DNA of 64,000 nt from Treponema sp. Marseille-Q3903 (GTDB lineage: Bacteria; Spirochaetota; Spirochaetia; Treponematales; Treponemataceae): the NCBI RefSeq assembly GCF_014334335.1, contig NZ_JACSEU010000001.1:806001-870000 (forward strand). Direction: 5' to 3'. The notes under the pieces were generated by a model, which saw only the letters and a program-made list of their open reading frames with translations, was not told the origin of the DNA and searched no databases. This document shows positions 1-8,443 of this stretch, piece by piece. The stretch's first letter is position 1; every line of letters starts with the position of its first letter. A program made the position numbers and the translations under genes.

Positions 1-587
1 TCGTATGAATCGTCTTCAAAAAAGTCACCGATTTTTGCATGACCGCTGTCGGAATCATTTATCTCTGCGTCGAGGCTAATCATATCTCGGCTGATGTTTA
101 TCATATCGCGCACGTGTTTTGTATCCATGTTGAGCATTGCACCGATTTCTTCATATTCCTGCTGTTCTGTTTTCTTTGAACCTACAATTTTGCGTGCTTG
201 TTCAATCTGAACAAGTTCGTTCGCTCTATTCAATGGAAGGCGAATTGCGCGGCTTTTTTCGCAGATTGCCTTTAAAATGCTCTGACGAATCCACCACACA
301 GCGTAAGATATAAAGTGATATCCTTTTGAAACATCAAATTTATTTACCGCCGTTATAAGCCCGATATTTCCTTCATTGATAAGATCTGTTAAATCTAAAC
401 CGTGCTTCTGATACTTTTTTGCAACGTTGACAACAAAACGGAGATTAGAATTTACAAGTTTATTCATAGCTGCTTTATCACCTGCATGTGCTTTGTTAGC
501 AAGTTCAACTTCTTCTTCGTGAGAAATCATAGGAATCTTGTTGATGTCCTTTAAGTACATAGCTAGGATATTTTCATCGTTTGTCAT
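1..587 (-). CDS. RNA polymerase sigma-70 family factor (partial, 3' end beyond window)
   Basis: The first 195 residues of a sigma-70 factor are visible; the gene runs off the left edge. It begins directly at region 1.2 (YLKDINKIPMISHEEEVELA, residues 11-30), so the long region 1.1 of the housekeeping factor is absent. Region 2 follows, with the core-binding stretch DLINEGNIGLITAV and the -10 recognition/melting segment around WWIRQSILKAI, and the start of region 3 is present. The ATG is preceded by AGGAGATT at good spacing. The fragment fits a group 1 or group 2 (RpoS-like) sigma factor. Region 4 is outside the window, so I cannot tell whether it is the primary sigma or an alternative one. 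Confidence 0.9.
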   Translation of the reverse strand, partial: MTNDENILAMYLKDINKIPMISHEEEVELANKAHAGDKAAMNKLVNSNLRFVVNVAKKYQKHGLDLTDLINEGNIGLITAVNKFDVSKGYHFISYAVWWIRQSILKAICEKSRAIRLPLNRANELVQIEQARKIVGSKKTEQQEYEEIGAMLNMDTKHVRDMINISRDMISLDAEINDSDSGHAKIGDFFEDDSY

Positions 588-613
588 AATTGAATCTCCT
601 TGATTTACAATAT

Positions 614-642
614 ATAGTAATATATAGCAAGTTATGTGCCAA
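614..642 (-). promoter_or_regulatory. Promoter of the sigma-factor gene
   Basis: On the minus strand TTGGCA (637-642) and TACTAT (614-619) are separated by exactly 17 nt, a good sigma-70 match. The predicted transcript would have a leader of about 20 nt carrying the AGGAG ribosome-binding site. Confidence 0.55.
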
Positions 643-750
643 CGGATGCGATTTTAATAAAAAAAGTTAAAATAATTTATTTTTGTTAGAATTTTGTTGC
701 CGATTTGACTTTTTATAGTTACATTGTCCGATTTTGATACACATTTATTT

Positions 751-781
751 TGATAAAAAAAATATGTATCATTTTGATACA
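751..781 (-). terminator. Terminator after recG
   Basis: A perfect 7-bp inverted repeat (TGTATCA, 3-nt loop, TGATACA; 765-781) lies just past the recG stop and is followed on the minus strand by TATTTTTTTTA. The stem is AT-rich, so efficiency is uncertain. One arm belongs to a motif, TTTTGAYACACATTT, that recurs near 732 and 812. Confidence 0.55.
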
Positions 782-788
782 CACTTTT

Positions 789-2984
789 TTATGGCTGATA
801 ATTATGGTTATTTTTGACACACATTTCGATTGCATCGGCACGAGCTGCTTCCATAATGTTCATATCGCGGCTTAAATCTGCAAGTTTGAACTCTAATTCT
901 CCAGATTGAATTGTTCCGTTTATCTCGCCGGGTCCTCTCGTCTTAAGATCTTGCTCTGCGATAAAAAATCCATCTGTGCTTTTTCGAAGAGCTTTCATGC
1001 GTTCAATTCCTGTTTCTGTGATATCTTTGCTGTAGATTAAAAAGCAAAATGATTGTTCACTTCCTCGCCCTACACGACCGCGCAGCTGATGAAGTTGAGC
1101 CATTCCAAACCTGTCTGCCTGTTCAATCACCATGCAAGTTGCATTCGGAACGTCGACGCCTACTTCTACAACTGTTGTAGCGGCGAGCACTTGTGTTTCC
1201 CCATCGCGAAAACTCTGTAAAATGCTGACTTGTTGCTCTTCTTCAATTTTTCCGTGAAGCAATGCGCATTTATATTGCGGATATATGCGGCGCGAAAGAT
1301 GTTCAAAAGCTCGTTCAGCTGATTTTATATTTTGGTCGCTGTCGATCGCCGGGTAAACAAAATACGCCTGTCTGCCTTTTTCAAGTTCTTTTCTGACAGC
1401 TTCATAAGCGTTTAATTCATTGCCTTCTTTTACAAGATAAGTTGTGATAGGTTTTCTTCCTGAAGGCAATGTGTGGATTACAGATATATCAAGGTCTCCA
1501 AAAACGGTAAGCGCCAGGCTCTGTGGAATAGGTGTCGCACTCATCATCAAAATATTAGGTTCAAATGTTGTGTTTTTGTATGTTTTTTTTCCTTTTTCTA
1601 TGATTGCTTGACGCTGGAGCACTCCAAAACGGTGCTGTTCATCTATAACAGCGAGTTCAAGATCTTTATATTCAACTTGGGCAGAAAAAAGGGCGTGTGT
1701 TCCGATAACGATATCGATTTCTCCAGCTTTCAAAGCTTTTAATAATTGTGTTCTTCCTGCTGCGCGCAGATTACCTGTAAGAAATGCGGTCCGCACTCCC
1801 AAACTGCCGAGCATTTTTGCCGTATTTTCCGCATGCTGTCTTGCAAGAATTTCAGTCGGGGCGAGCAATGCGCATTGACCTTTCCAATTTATTATTCGCA
1901 GGCATAAAAATAGAGATACAAGAGTTTTTCCTGAACCGACGTCTCCTTGTAAAAGGCGAGCCATCGTAAATGACGGTCTGATTGGAGGTGGCAGCCCGCG
2001 ATCAAGCTGGTTTAGTATTCGTTCACGCTCTGTGTAGCTGCGGTCAATTTCAAGGTTCATCTCATAGATAACTTTCATCTGGTCTTGAGTTAGCGCAAAA
2101 GGGAATGTTTCCAAAAAGCTTTTTTGAAGCGGCGAGAGCGAATTTGAAAATTGCTCGACCGTGATGTTTGAAGTTGTAATGCCCGAAATGTTTGCAGGTG
2201 TTGCCGAAACGTTGTTTTTATTTCCGCGTCGGTTGTAGGCACGGCGCGCAATAATCTGTTGAAAAAGATAAAGCTCTTCGTAGACGAGAGTGCTGCGTGC
2301 TTTTTCTGCTTGTTCTATAGATCCAGGCTGATGAATGAGCCTGATAGCTGTCTGTTTGTCTAAAAGCTTGTGTTTTGCTATCAATTCTTCTGGAAGCTCG
2401 TTTTCAATTCCGTGTGCGTATTGCCTTATCGCCTGAGATATAGCTTTGAAAACTGATCTTTGGGTAAGCCCTGCTGTAAGCGGATAGATTGGAATTATGC
2501 CTGTTTCGAGAGGTTTTATTTCAGATATGGAAGCGTTTGATTCTGCTCGGTCATGAGTGTCAGGAAAAAAAACATCGTGATGAACAGCTACTTCAAAAGC
2601 AGTGCTCTGTAAGCTGTTGTATTTTACAAAAAACTGCCCCGTGACAGTCGCAACAGTTCCCGGAACCAGAACTTTTTCCAAAAATCCACGATTAAAGCAG
2701 ATAAGTTCTGCAGTTGCAGTTCCATCGTCGATAATTATTTTAAGAGTGCGCATTGTGCCATAGCCAAACCATTGCTGACCTATAACTCTTGCAACTGTAT
2801 GGACTTTGCTGTGCTTGCTAAATTCTTTTAGTGTCACTTTTTGAGTTCTGTCTTCGTAATCTCGTGGAAAATACTGAAGCAAATCTCCGATTGTGAAAAT
2901 ATTCACCTTTGCGAGAGATTTTGTGAGCTGAGGTCCGATTCCGGAGATTGAAGAAACAGGATTTTTTATGTCGCCGACACGCAA
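789..2984 (-). CDS. recG: ATP-dependent DNA helicase RecG
   Basis: RecG remodels stalled replication forks and branch-migrates Holliday junctions. The 731-residue protein has the N-terminal helix-hairpin segment (SISGIGPQL), an OB-fold wedge domain in roughly residues 60-170, then the helicase core with Walker A (GDVGSGKT), the DEQH box (VIDEQHRFGVLQR), motif III (MSATPIPQSLALT) and motif VI (GRVGRG). Length is normal for the family. The start is a TTG; no in-frame ATG or GTG precedes the conserved N-terminus, and the SD is poor because the gene begins 8 nt after the yggT-like stop, suggesting translational coupling. It is the last gene of the dnaE-yggT-recG run. Confidence 0.96.
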   Translation of the reverse strand: MRVGDIKNPVSSISGIGPQLTKSLAKVNIFTIGDLLQYFPRDYEDRTQKVTLKEFSKHSKVHTVARVIGQQWFGYGTMRTLKIIIDDGTATAELICFNRGFLEKVLVPGTVATVTGQFFVKYNSLQSTAFEVAVHHDVFFPDTHDRAESNASISEIKPLETGIIPIYPLTAGLTQRSVFKAISQAIRQYAHGIENELPEELIAKHKLLDKQTAIRLIHQPGSIEQAEKARSTLVYEELYLFQQIIARRAYNRRGNKNNVSATPANISGITTSNITVEQFSNSLSPLQKSFLETFPFALTQDQMKVIYEMNLEIDRSYTERERILNQLDRGLPPPIRPSFTMARLLQGDVGSGKTLVSLFLCLRIINWKGQCALLAPTEILARQHAENTAKMLGSLGVRTAFLTGNLRAAGRTQLLKALKAGEIDIVIGTHALFSAQVEYKDLELAVIDEQHRFGVLQRQAIIEKGKKTYKNTTFEPNILMMSATPIPQSLALTVFGDLDISVIHTLPSGRKPITTYLVKEGNELNAYEAVRKELEKGRQAYFVYPAIDSDQNIKSAERAFEHLSRRIYPQYKCALLHGKIEEEQQVSILQSFRDGETQVLAATTVVEVGVDVPNATCMVIEQADRFGMAQLHQLRGRVGRGSEQSFCFLIYSKDITETGIERMKALRKSTDGFFIAEQDLKTRGPGEINGTIQSGELEFKLADLSRDMNIMEAARADAIEMCVKNNHNYQP

Positions 2985-2992
2985 TTTTTTTT

Positions 2993-3586
2993 CTAAAACG
3001 GAATCTTATAACAGAGATTTACAAGCGCATTGATGACAAAGCGACCTGCAACGATTATTACAACGAACGAAATCCATGTTATCAAAAGCGCTGTCTGATA
3101 ACTTACAGTTTTTTTAGTAAATGTCGATGCAACTTTGTAGGCAATTTTGCTTATCATCATATCAACTTGATTCCAGCCTGATTCGTAAGATGTGTAACCT
3201 TTGTGAATTAAAAGCACAATCCATCTTATAAAAATCAAAAGAATAAATATAGAAAGAATTGAAGTCAAAATATTCCACAGCATGTAGATGATTGTTGCGA
3301 TTATACCGCCAAAATAAATGCGTCCTGTTCCTTGTATTCCGGCAACGATTGAAGACAAAACCGAAAGAAGCCCGAGAGAAATTATCGGGGAAAAGTCTAT
3401 GTTTCCAATTCGCAAAAATCCTAATTTTGAAAAAAAGTTCATGTATGGTTCGCAGAGTGAAGATATTACCTTTCCAAACTTTGTGAACCTAGCACCTGGA
3501 AACCAAGAGAGCAAAATATATATAAAACATAAAAGAGTGTACAGAGAAAGAGCCCCTGCAATGACGGAAAGAATAATTGAAATCAA
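2993..3586 (-). CDS. YggT family membrane protein (two YggT repeats)
   Basis: A 197-residue integral membrane protein with two YggT-type halves. The first shows LLCFIYILLSWFPGA followed by EPYMNFFSKLG and DFSPIISLGLL; the second (from about residue 95) repeats the pattern with FIRWIVLLIHKGYTSYE. About four to five membrane segments are apparent. YggT proteins are linked to cell-shape and division-site functions or osmotic tolerance in other bacteria, but the biochemical role is unknown. The start is a TTG with a clear GGAGG six bases upstream. It lies between dnaE and recG on the same strand and is probably cotranscribed with them. Confidence 0.85.
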   Translation of the reverse strand: MISIILSVIAGALSLYTLLCFIYILLSWFPGARFTKFGKVISSLCEPYMNFFSKLGFLRIGNIDFSPIISLGLLSVLSSIVAGIQGTGRIYFGGIIATIIYMLWNILTSILSIFILLIFIRWIVLLIHKGYTSYESGWNQVDMMISKIAYKVASTFTKKTVSYQTALLITWISFVVIIVAGRFVINALVNLCYKIPF

Positions 3587-3638
3587 ATTGAGCCTCCAAA
3601 ATGACTGCCTAACTTTTTATTTTAGACAGTTGATAAGA

Positions 3639-6600
3639 CTATTCAGTCCAGACTTGTTTTACATAACTGATATCGCGGAGTTCTTTTAGGGTTGAATCCG
3701 ATGTAGTCAGTGAAATCTGTTCGTTAGCCTTGATGACATAAGGATTATTTCCAGTGTCTATATGAAAATATACTGAACAATTGCCTGTTTTATCTAGTAA
3801 AAAATTCTTTAATTCTGAAATTCCTGATTCGGAATTGAATGAAGTGTCGAGCATTATGTGAACGGATTTTGCGGCGTGCATTTCCAATTTGTCTGCATCT
3901 TCAATTTCATCTACAATCATAGACGGAGTTTCGCGAGAGCCGTCGACTTTTCCTTTGAACGCATAGATTCCGGTGTCTTCAATCTGAGGTTTTAGAACTT
4001 CCCATGTTTTTGGGAAAAATGTCAGGTCAATCTGACCGTCATAATCGCTGAGCTTTGCAAACGCCATGCGGTCGCCCTTTTTAGTTGTTATTTCGTGAAT
4101 GCCTGTTATCACTCCAAGCGCGATATATGATTTTCCCGAATCTTTCATCTGCCACGGTTTTACCCCGCCTGCTTCAAGTGCAGCTTTTTCGGCTTTGCTC
4201 TCTGCCGCAATTCTTTCGATATTTGAGGCACGCAATGTAACTGCATTTTCTATTACCTTTTTATATTGATCGAGCGGATGTCCGCTTACATAGCAACCGA
4301 TGCATTCTTTTTCCATATTGAGAAGTTCCATCTTAGGCATATCATCTATCACATTGAATTTGAAATCCATCTGAACTTGATCTTCTTCTGCGAGCTCCCC
4401 AAACAAGTCTCCTTGTCCGTTCCGTTTGTCTTCAAGAATATCGTCTACAAATGCAAGTGCAGCATCCATGTTAGCTAGTAAAGTCGATCTGTTGTAGATT
4501 TTATCTTTAGATTCTCCGAGATTGTCAAGCGCACCTGTTTTTATTAAAACTTCAATTGCCTTTTTGTTTACGAGAGTTTTTTCGCGCCCTTCTTCATCTT
4601 TCTCTGTGATAGCACAGACTCTTTTTATAAAGTCCATAAAGTTTTTGTACTTGCCGTGCTCCTCACGCTCCCTTACGATTGCTTGTGCGGCTGCCTCTCC
4701 CATGCCTTTAATGCCTTTTAAGCCAAAAACAATTCGTCCGTCAACGACGTCAAAAACTATATCTGAGCGGTTTACATCAGGGGGATCAACTGCGACTCCA
4801 ATTTTTCGTGCTTCTTCAATGTAAAAAGGAAGTCCGTCTGTAGATGTGATTTCATTTGTCAAGTTTGCTGCCATAAATTCAGCGGGGTAGTGTGCCTTTA
4901 ACCATCCTGTACGGTATGCCAAAACAGAGTATGCTGCTGCGTGAGATTTGTTGAAGCCGTAGCCTGCAAAAGGAACCATTATTTCAAATATCTCGCCGGC
5001 ATGTTCTTCTGTATATCCGTTTTTTAGAGCGCCTTCTATAAAGTCTTTCTTCTTGCCCATCAAAACTTCAGGCTTTTTCTTACCCATGGCACGGCGAAGC
5101 ATATCGGCACCGCCAAGAGAAAATCCCGCGATAATCTGTGCCACTTTCATTATTTGTTCTTGATAGACCATTACGCCATACGTCTCTTTAAGTAAATCTT
5201 CGAGGGCAGGATCAGGATAGTTGATAGTTTCCGGTTTCCATTTTCCTTCGATGTACTGAGGAATGTAATTCATAGGACCCGGTCTGTAGAGCGCATTCAA
5301 CGCAACAAGGTCTTCGAGTTTTTCAGGCTGAAACTGGCGCAAAATTTTTTGCATGCCGGGCGACTCAAACTGAAATACTGCAACAGAGTCTCCTCGACAG
5401 AAAAGCTCGAAAGTTTTTTTATCTGTTTCCGAGACTTCTGCAGTCAAAAATTGTTTTTCTCCTGCCTTTTTATGTTTGTTGATAATTGATTCTGCGTATC
5501 TGATAAGGGAAAGAGTTTTTAATCCGAGATAGTCGAACTTTACAAGACCGCAAGGCTCAATTATATCCATCGTGTACTGCACGCCTATTTCGCCTGTTTT
5601 TGGGTCTTTGAATACAGGTGCCCAATTAGGAAGGTCTGTCAGACCGATAACCATACCTGAAGCGTGCAGACCTGTATTTCTCTTTACACCTTCAAGCTTG
5701 AATGCCAGTTCAAAAAGTTCTTTATAACGCGGATCATCTTTGTATTTAATAAGCTGACCGCCGTCAGGAAATTTATCTGTCGGAGGACTAAATGCGTCTT
5801 TTAACCTAGCGCTAGGGTTAGCAGGCACGCACTTTTTGAGCATATTTACTTCGCTCAGCGGGATTTCCAAAATGCGTCCAACATCGGCAATGCAGTTTTT
5901 TGGTTTCAAAGTACCGAACGTCACGATGTGTCCAACGTTTGCGTCTCCGTAAAGGTCTCGAGTGTGCTGGATTATATCTTGCCTGTAGTCAAAATCCATA
6001 TCTACGTCAAAGTCAGGCATAGAAACTCGTTCAGGGTTCAAAAATCGCTCAAAGATAAGCCCGTAGCGGAATGGGTCGATATCGGTGATTGTCATTGCGT
6101 ACGCGACTAGAGACCCCGCCCCCGAACCTCTTCCAGGTCCGATTGGAATATATGGTTTTGGTTTTTTATTTACGCTGTCGTAAGTAGATTTTGACCAGTT
6201 TATAAATTCCCAAACAATTAAAAAGTATCCTGAAAATCCCATAGAAAAAATCGTATTCATCTCGTAATCTGCGCGGGCGCGGATTTCAGGAGTGATTTCC
6301 TTATATCTATTTTTTAAACCGGTCTCAACAATATGTCTTACATAATCGTTTTGGTTTGCCTGATAGTCGTCTCCGTGAGTGCGGAACTCCTGCGGCAGTT
6401 CAAAACGCGGCAGACACTCTTTTAATTCCGAAGTTGAATATTGTTTTATTGTTAGATTGCACATATTTGCAATCTTGACAGTGTTGTCGAATGCGTCAGG
6501 ACATTGAGGAAAAATAGCGCGCATTTCCTGTTCTGTTTTAAAATACCACGAATCAAGGTCTTTATCGCCGCCCATCTTTGAGTGTTCTTTGTGAAGAAAA

Positions 6601-7361
6601 TTCTTAAAGCCGATACACCTTAAAGCATCTTGAGCGACTGAGTCTTCTCGTTCGACATAGTGAACATCGTTTGTCGCAACTAGCGGAATATCTAGTTTGC
6701 GTGCAAGGGCAATCATTTTTTCGGCGACAATTTTTTGTTCAGGAATACCGTGATTTTGAATTTCAATGTAATAATGGTCGGGACCGAACAAGTTTTTGTA
6801 TCTCAATGCAAGTTCTTCGGCTTCCGCATCCATGCCGGCGAGCAGCAGCTGCGGAAGTTCCCCTTGTATACATGCAGAACAACAGATTAACCCTTCGTGA
6901 TATTTTTCGAGAAGCTCGTAGTCTATGCGCGGCTTTCCGTAATACAAACCTTCTGTGTAAGCGATTGAAGAGAGCCATGAAATATTTTCGTAACCTTTTT
7001 GATTTTCGCATAGCAAGATAAGGTGAAAATAGTGTGCGCGGCGTTCTCCTTCTTCTCCTTTTCGAGAATATGGAACATCATTTTTTTCAAGATGGCTTCC
7101 GTAAGCGACGTAAAATTCTTCTCCGACTATCGGGTTGATTCCGTTTGCATGGCACAGTTTTTCAAAATTTAGAGCCCCGAACAGATTTCCGTGGTCTGTA
7201 AGAGCGAGTGCTGGCATATTTAAAGACTTTGCTTTTGCGACGAGCTTATCAAGCGTGGCGCAGCTGTCTAAAAGAGAGTAGTCAGAATGCACATGAAGAT
7301 GAACAAAGTTAGCTACCGGAGTTCCTTCCGGGGCTGCGTCAAAAACGTGATAATCAGCCAT
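3639..7361 (-). CDS. dnaE: DNA polymerase III alpha subunit
   Basis: The replicative polymerase catalytic subunit, 1240 residues from the chosen ATG. It has an N-terminal PHP domain (HLHVHSDYSLLDS, TDHGN), the Pol III palm with the metal-binding PDFDVDMDFD block, a helix-hairpin-helix region, and a C-terminal OB fold (IALGVITGIHEITTKKGDRM). I chose ATG 7361 because GGGGAGG lies 9 nt upstream. A longer TTG start at 7379 would overlap that SD. The gene diverges from the phosphatase gene and heads a run with yggT and recG. Nothing looks degenerate; the conserved PHP residues suggest the fold is intact, though proofreading cannot be judged. Confidence 0.97.
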   Translation of the reverse strand: MADYHVFDAAPEGTPVANFVHLHVHSDYSLLDSCATLDKLVAKAKSLNMPALALTDHGNLFGALNFEKLCHANGINPIVGEEFYVAYGSHLEKNDVPYSRKGEEGERRAHYFHLILLCENQKGYENISWLSSIAYTEGLYYGKPRIDYELLEKYHEGLICCSACIQGELPQLLLAGMDAEAEELALRYKNLFGPDHYYIEIQNHGIPEQKIVAEKMIALARKLDIPLVATNDVHYVEREDSVAQDALRCIGFKNFLHKEHSKMGGDKDLDSWYFKTEQEMRAIFPQCPDAFDNTVKIANMCNLTIKQYSTSELKECLPRFELPQEFRTHGDDYQANQNDYVRHIVETGLKNRYKEITPEIRARADYEMNTIFSMGFSGYFLIVWEFINWSKSTYDSVNKKPKPYIPIGPGRGSGAGSLVAYAMTITDIDPFRYGLIFERFLNPERVSMPDFDVDMDFDYRQDIIQHTRDLYGDANVGHIVTFGTLKPKNCIADVGRILEIPLSEVNMLKKCVPANPSARLKDAFSPPTDKFPDGGQLIKYKDDPRYKELFELAFKLEGVKRNTGLHASGMVIGLTDLPNWAPVFKDPKTGEIGVQYTMDIIEPCGLVKFDYLGLKTLSLIRYAESIINKHKKAGEKQFLTAEVSETDKKTFELFCRGDSVAVFQFESPGMQKILRQFQPEKLEDLVALNALYRPGPMNYIPQYIEGKWKPETINYPDPALEDLLKETYGVMVYQEQIMKVAQIIAGFSLGGADMLRRAMGKKKPEVLMGKKKDFIEGALKNGYTEEHAGEIFEIMVPFAGYGFNKSHAAAYSVLAYRTGWLKAHYPAEFMAANLTNEITSTDGLPFYIEEARKIGVAVDPPDVNRSDIVFDVVDGRIVFGLKGIKGMGEAAAQAIVREREEHGKYKNFMDFIKRVCAITEKDEEGREKTLVNKKAIEVLIKTGALDNLGESKDKIYNRSTLLANMDAALAFVDDILEDKRNGQGDLFGELAEEDQVQMDFKFNVIDDMPKMELLNMEKECIGCYVSGHPLDQYKKVIENAVTLRASNIERIAAESKAEKAALEAGGVKPWQMKDSGKSYIALGVITGIHEITTKKGDRMAFAKLSDYDGQIDLTFFPKTWEVLKPQIEDTGIYAFKGKVDGSRETPSMIVDEIEDADKLEMHAAKSVHIMLDTSFNSESGISELKNFLLDKTGNCSVYFHIDTGNNPYVIKANEQISLTTSDSTLKELRDISYVKQVWTE

Positions 7362-7409
7362 AAAAATATGCCTCCCCAAAAGCAGAATAAATTGATTGTT
7401 TATATCCTA

Positions 7410-7438
7410 TTGTATGGTTTTCGATTATAAAATAATAT
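7410..7438 (+). promoter_or_regulatory. Promoter of the phosphatase gene, probably leaderless
   Basis: TTGTAT (7410-7415), a 17-nt spacer, then TAATAT (7433-7438). The ATG is only 7 nt past the -10 box and there is no SD, so transcription would begin at or next to the start codon. Confidence 0.5.
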
Positions 7439-7445
7439 TTGAAAT

Positions 7446-7910
7446 ATGTTAAGTATAATGTTCGTGTGCCATGGGAATATATGTCGCTCTCCTATGGCAG
7501 AATTCGTAATGAAAGATATTGTCCGTAAAACAGGTCTCGAGTCTGAAATTTTGGTAGAATCAGCAGCGACAAGCACAGAAGAAATCGGCAATGATATTCA
7601 CCGAGGAACAAGACAAAAACTGACGAAAGAAAACATTCCTTTTACGCAGAGGTCAGCTCGTCAGATTACATCGGACGACTATCAAAAGTTTGATTATCTG
7701 ATTGGAATGGACGATGAAAATATTTTTAATATGAGGCGGCGGTGGAACAATGACCCCGAAAATAAAATTTTTCTGCTCCTTGAGTTCGCCGGAAAAACAC
7801 GTGAAATTACAGACCCATGGTACACTGGGAATTTCGAAAACACTTATTCAGATATTGTCGAAGGCTGCAACGGCTTGATGAAAGATATACTGAAAAGATT
7901 AGGAAAATGA
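7446..7910 (+). CDS. Low-molecular-weight protein-tyrosine phosphatase
   Basis: A cytoplasmic LMW-PTP of 154 residues, the usual size. The N-terminal P-loop VCHGNICRSPMAE holds the CX5R(S) catalytic signature (Cys8, Arg14), and the general-acid aspartate sits in the DPWY loop (ITDPWYTGNF, about residue 120). Such enzymes hydrolyse phosphotyrosine or related phosphoesters; the substrate here is not evident, since no tyrosine kinase or capsule genes are adjacent. The gene is monocistronic, divergent from dnaE and followed by the mazE remnant. The start codon lacks an SD and sits right after a promoter-like -10 element. Confidence 0.93.
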   Translation: MLSIMFVCHGNICRSPMAEFVMKDIVRKTGLESEILVESAATSTEEIGNDIHRGTRQKLTKENIPFTQRSARQITSDDYQKFDYLIGMDDENIFNMRRRWNNDPENKIFLLLEFAGKTREITDPWYTGNFENTYSDIVEGCNGLMKDILKRLGK

Positions 7911-7912
7911 TG

Positions 7913-7941
7913 TTGACAAATAAAAGTCACCACACAATAAT
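7913..7941 (+). promoter_or_regulatory. Promoter of the mazE remnant
   Basis: Consensus TTGACA (7913-7918), a 17-nt spacer and AATAAT (7936-7941), overlapping the end of the phosphatase gene. A leader with AAGGGTG precedes the mazE ATG. The promoter looks intact although the downstream toxin is truncated. Confidence 0.5.
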
Positions 7942-7960
7942 TATACAAGGGTGATGCAAT

Positions 7961-8152
7961 ATGTTAGTTTCAGTAGTAACTATCGGAAATTCTCGAGGAA
8001 TTCGGTTTCCTAAACTTGTATTAGATAAACTCTGCGTAAAAGACAAAATGGATATGGAAGTAACTGAAAAAGGTATACTCCTGACTCCTGTAAATGATTT
8101 ACCACGCTCTAATTGGGCAGCGGCATTTTGCAAAATGCACAAAATGAAATGA
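7961..8152 (+). CDS. mazE: MazE/AbrB-type antitoxin, C-terminally shortened
   Basis: A 63-residue protein whose first 45 residues form a swapped-hairpin AbrB/MazE DNA-binding domain (VVTIGNSRGIRFPK, then DKMDMEVTEKGILLTPV). After PRSNWAAAFCKMHKMK the frame stops. In typical MazE antitoxins the toxin-binding tail continues about 10-20 residues past this motif (commonly NGDDELL-like), so the tail that wraps MazF seems lost. A good TTGACA promoter and an AAGGGTG SD precede it. It could still act as a DNA-binding autorepressor. The downstream toxin lacks its N-terminal half, so the pair is inferred to be a decayed module. Confidence 0.82.
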   Translation: MLVSVVTIGNSRGIRFPKLVLDKLCVKDKMDMEVTEKGILLTPVNDLPRSNWAAAFCKMHKMK

Positions 8153-8166
8153 ATCACAACATTTAA

Positions 8167-8370
8167 ACTGCAATAGTTGCCCCAATGACAACAAAGTCAC
8201 ATGCATACCCAACTAGAATTAAAGTGGAGTTTGATGGTAAAAACTGTTGGATCGTTTTAGACCAGATCAGAACTGTTGATAAAATTCGGCTTGTAAAACA
8301 TTTAGGAAAAATTTCGAAAAAGACGATTTTAGACGTAAAAAAAGTTATAAAAGAGATGTTGTTTGACTAG
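8167..8370 (+). pseudogene. mazF: MazF/PemK-type endoribonuclease toxin, 5'-truncated remnant
   Basis: Only the C-terminal portion of a MazF toxin remains. In frame after a TAA at 8164 the reading is AIVAPMTTKSHAYPTRIKVE, matching the beta-strand after the MazF active-site loop, then VLDQIRTVDKIRLVKHLGKI, the family's most recognisable block, and a normal C-terminal helix. Roughly 45 N-terminal residues, with the first strands and the catalytic arginine loop, are missing. ATG 8185 could give a 61-residue peptide but it could not form the PemK fold. Loss of the MazE tail and the MazF head at one point suggests a single internal deletion near 8150-8165. Confidence 0.8.
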
Positions 8371-8375
8371 CGACA

Positions 8376-8418
8376 GGCTGTCGAGAAAGTAATCGACTTT
8401 TGAGACAGCCCCATTTTT
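8376..8418 (+). terminator. Terminator between mazF remnant and gltX
   Basis: GGCTGTC (8376-8382) pairs with GACAGCC (8404-8410) and an inner AAAGT/ACTTT stem closes a 5-nt loop. CCATTTTTTT follows on the plus strand. It ends plus-strand transcripts and separates them from the convergent gltX. Confidence 0.75.
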
Positions 8419-8443
8419 TTATAACAGCTTTGCCTGTTTTTGA

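Noticed and set aside
6671-7021. 116-codon ORF antisense to dnaE
   Set aside because: It lies wholly within conserved dnaE sequence, has no SD and shows no recognisable protein features.
8185-8370. Intact 61-residue small gene from ATG 8185
   Set aside because: The reading is a clean fragment of MazF beginning in mid-domain and continues upstream in frame for a few more MazF-like codons, so it is a remnant.
8371-8420. Insertion-sequence end (GGGGCTGTCTCAAAA resembles some IS termini)
   Set aside because: No transposase, no second inverted repeat and no target duplication are visible. The element has a stem and T tract in the right place for a terminator.
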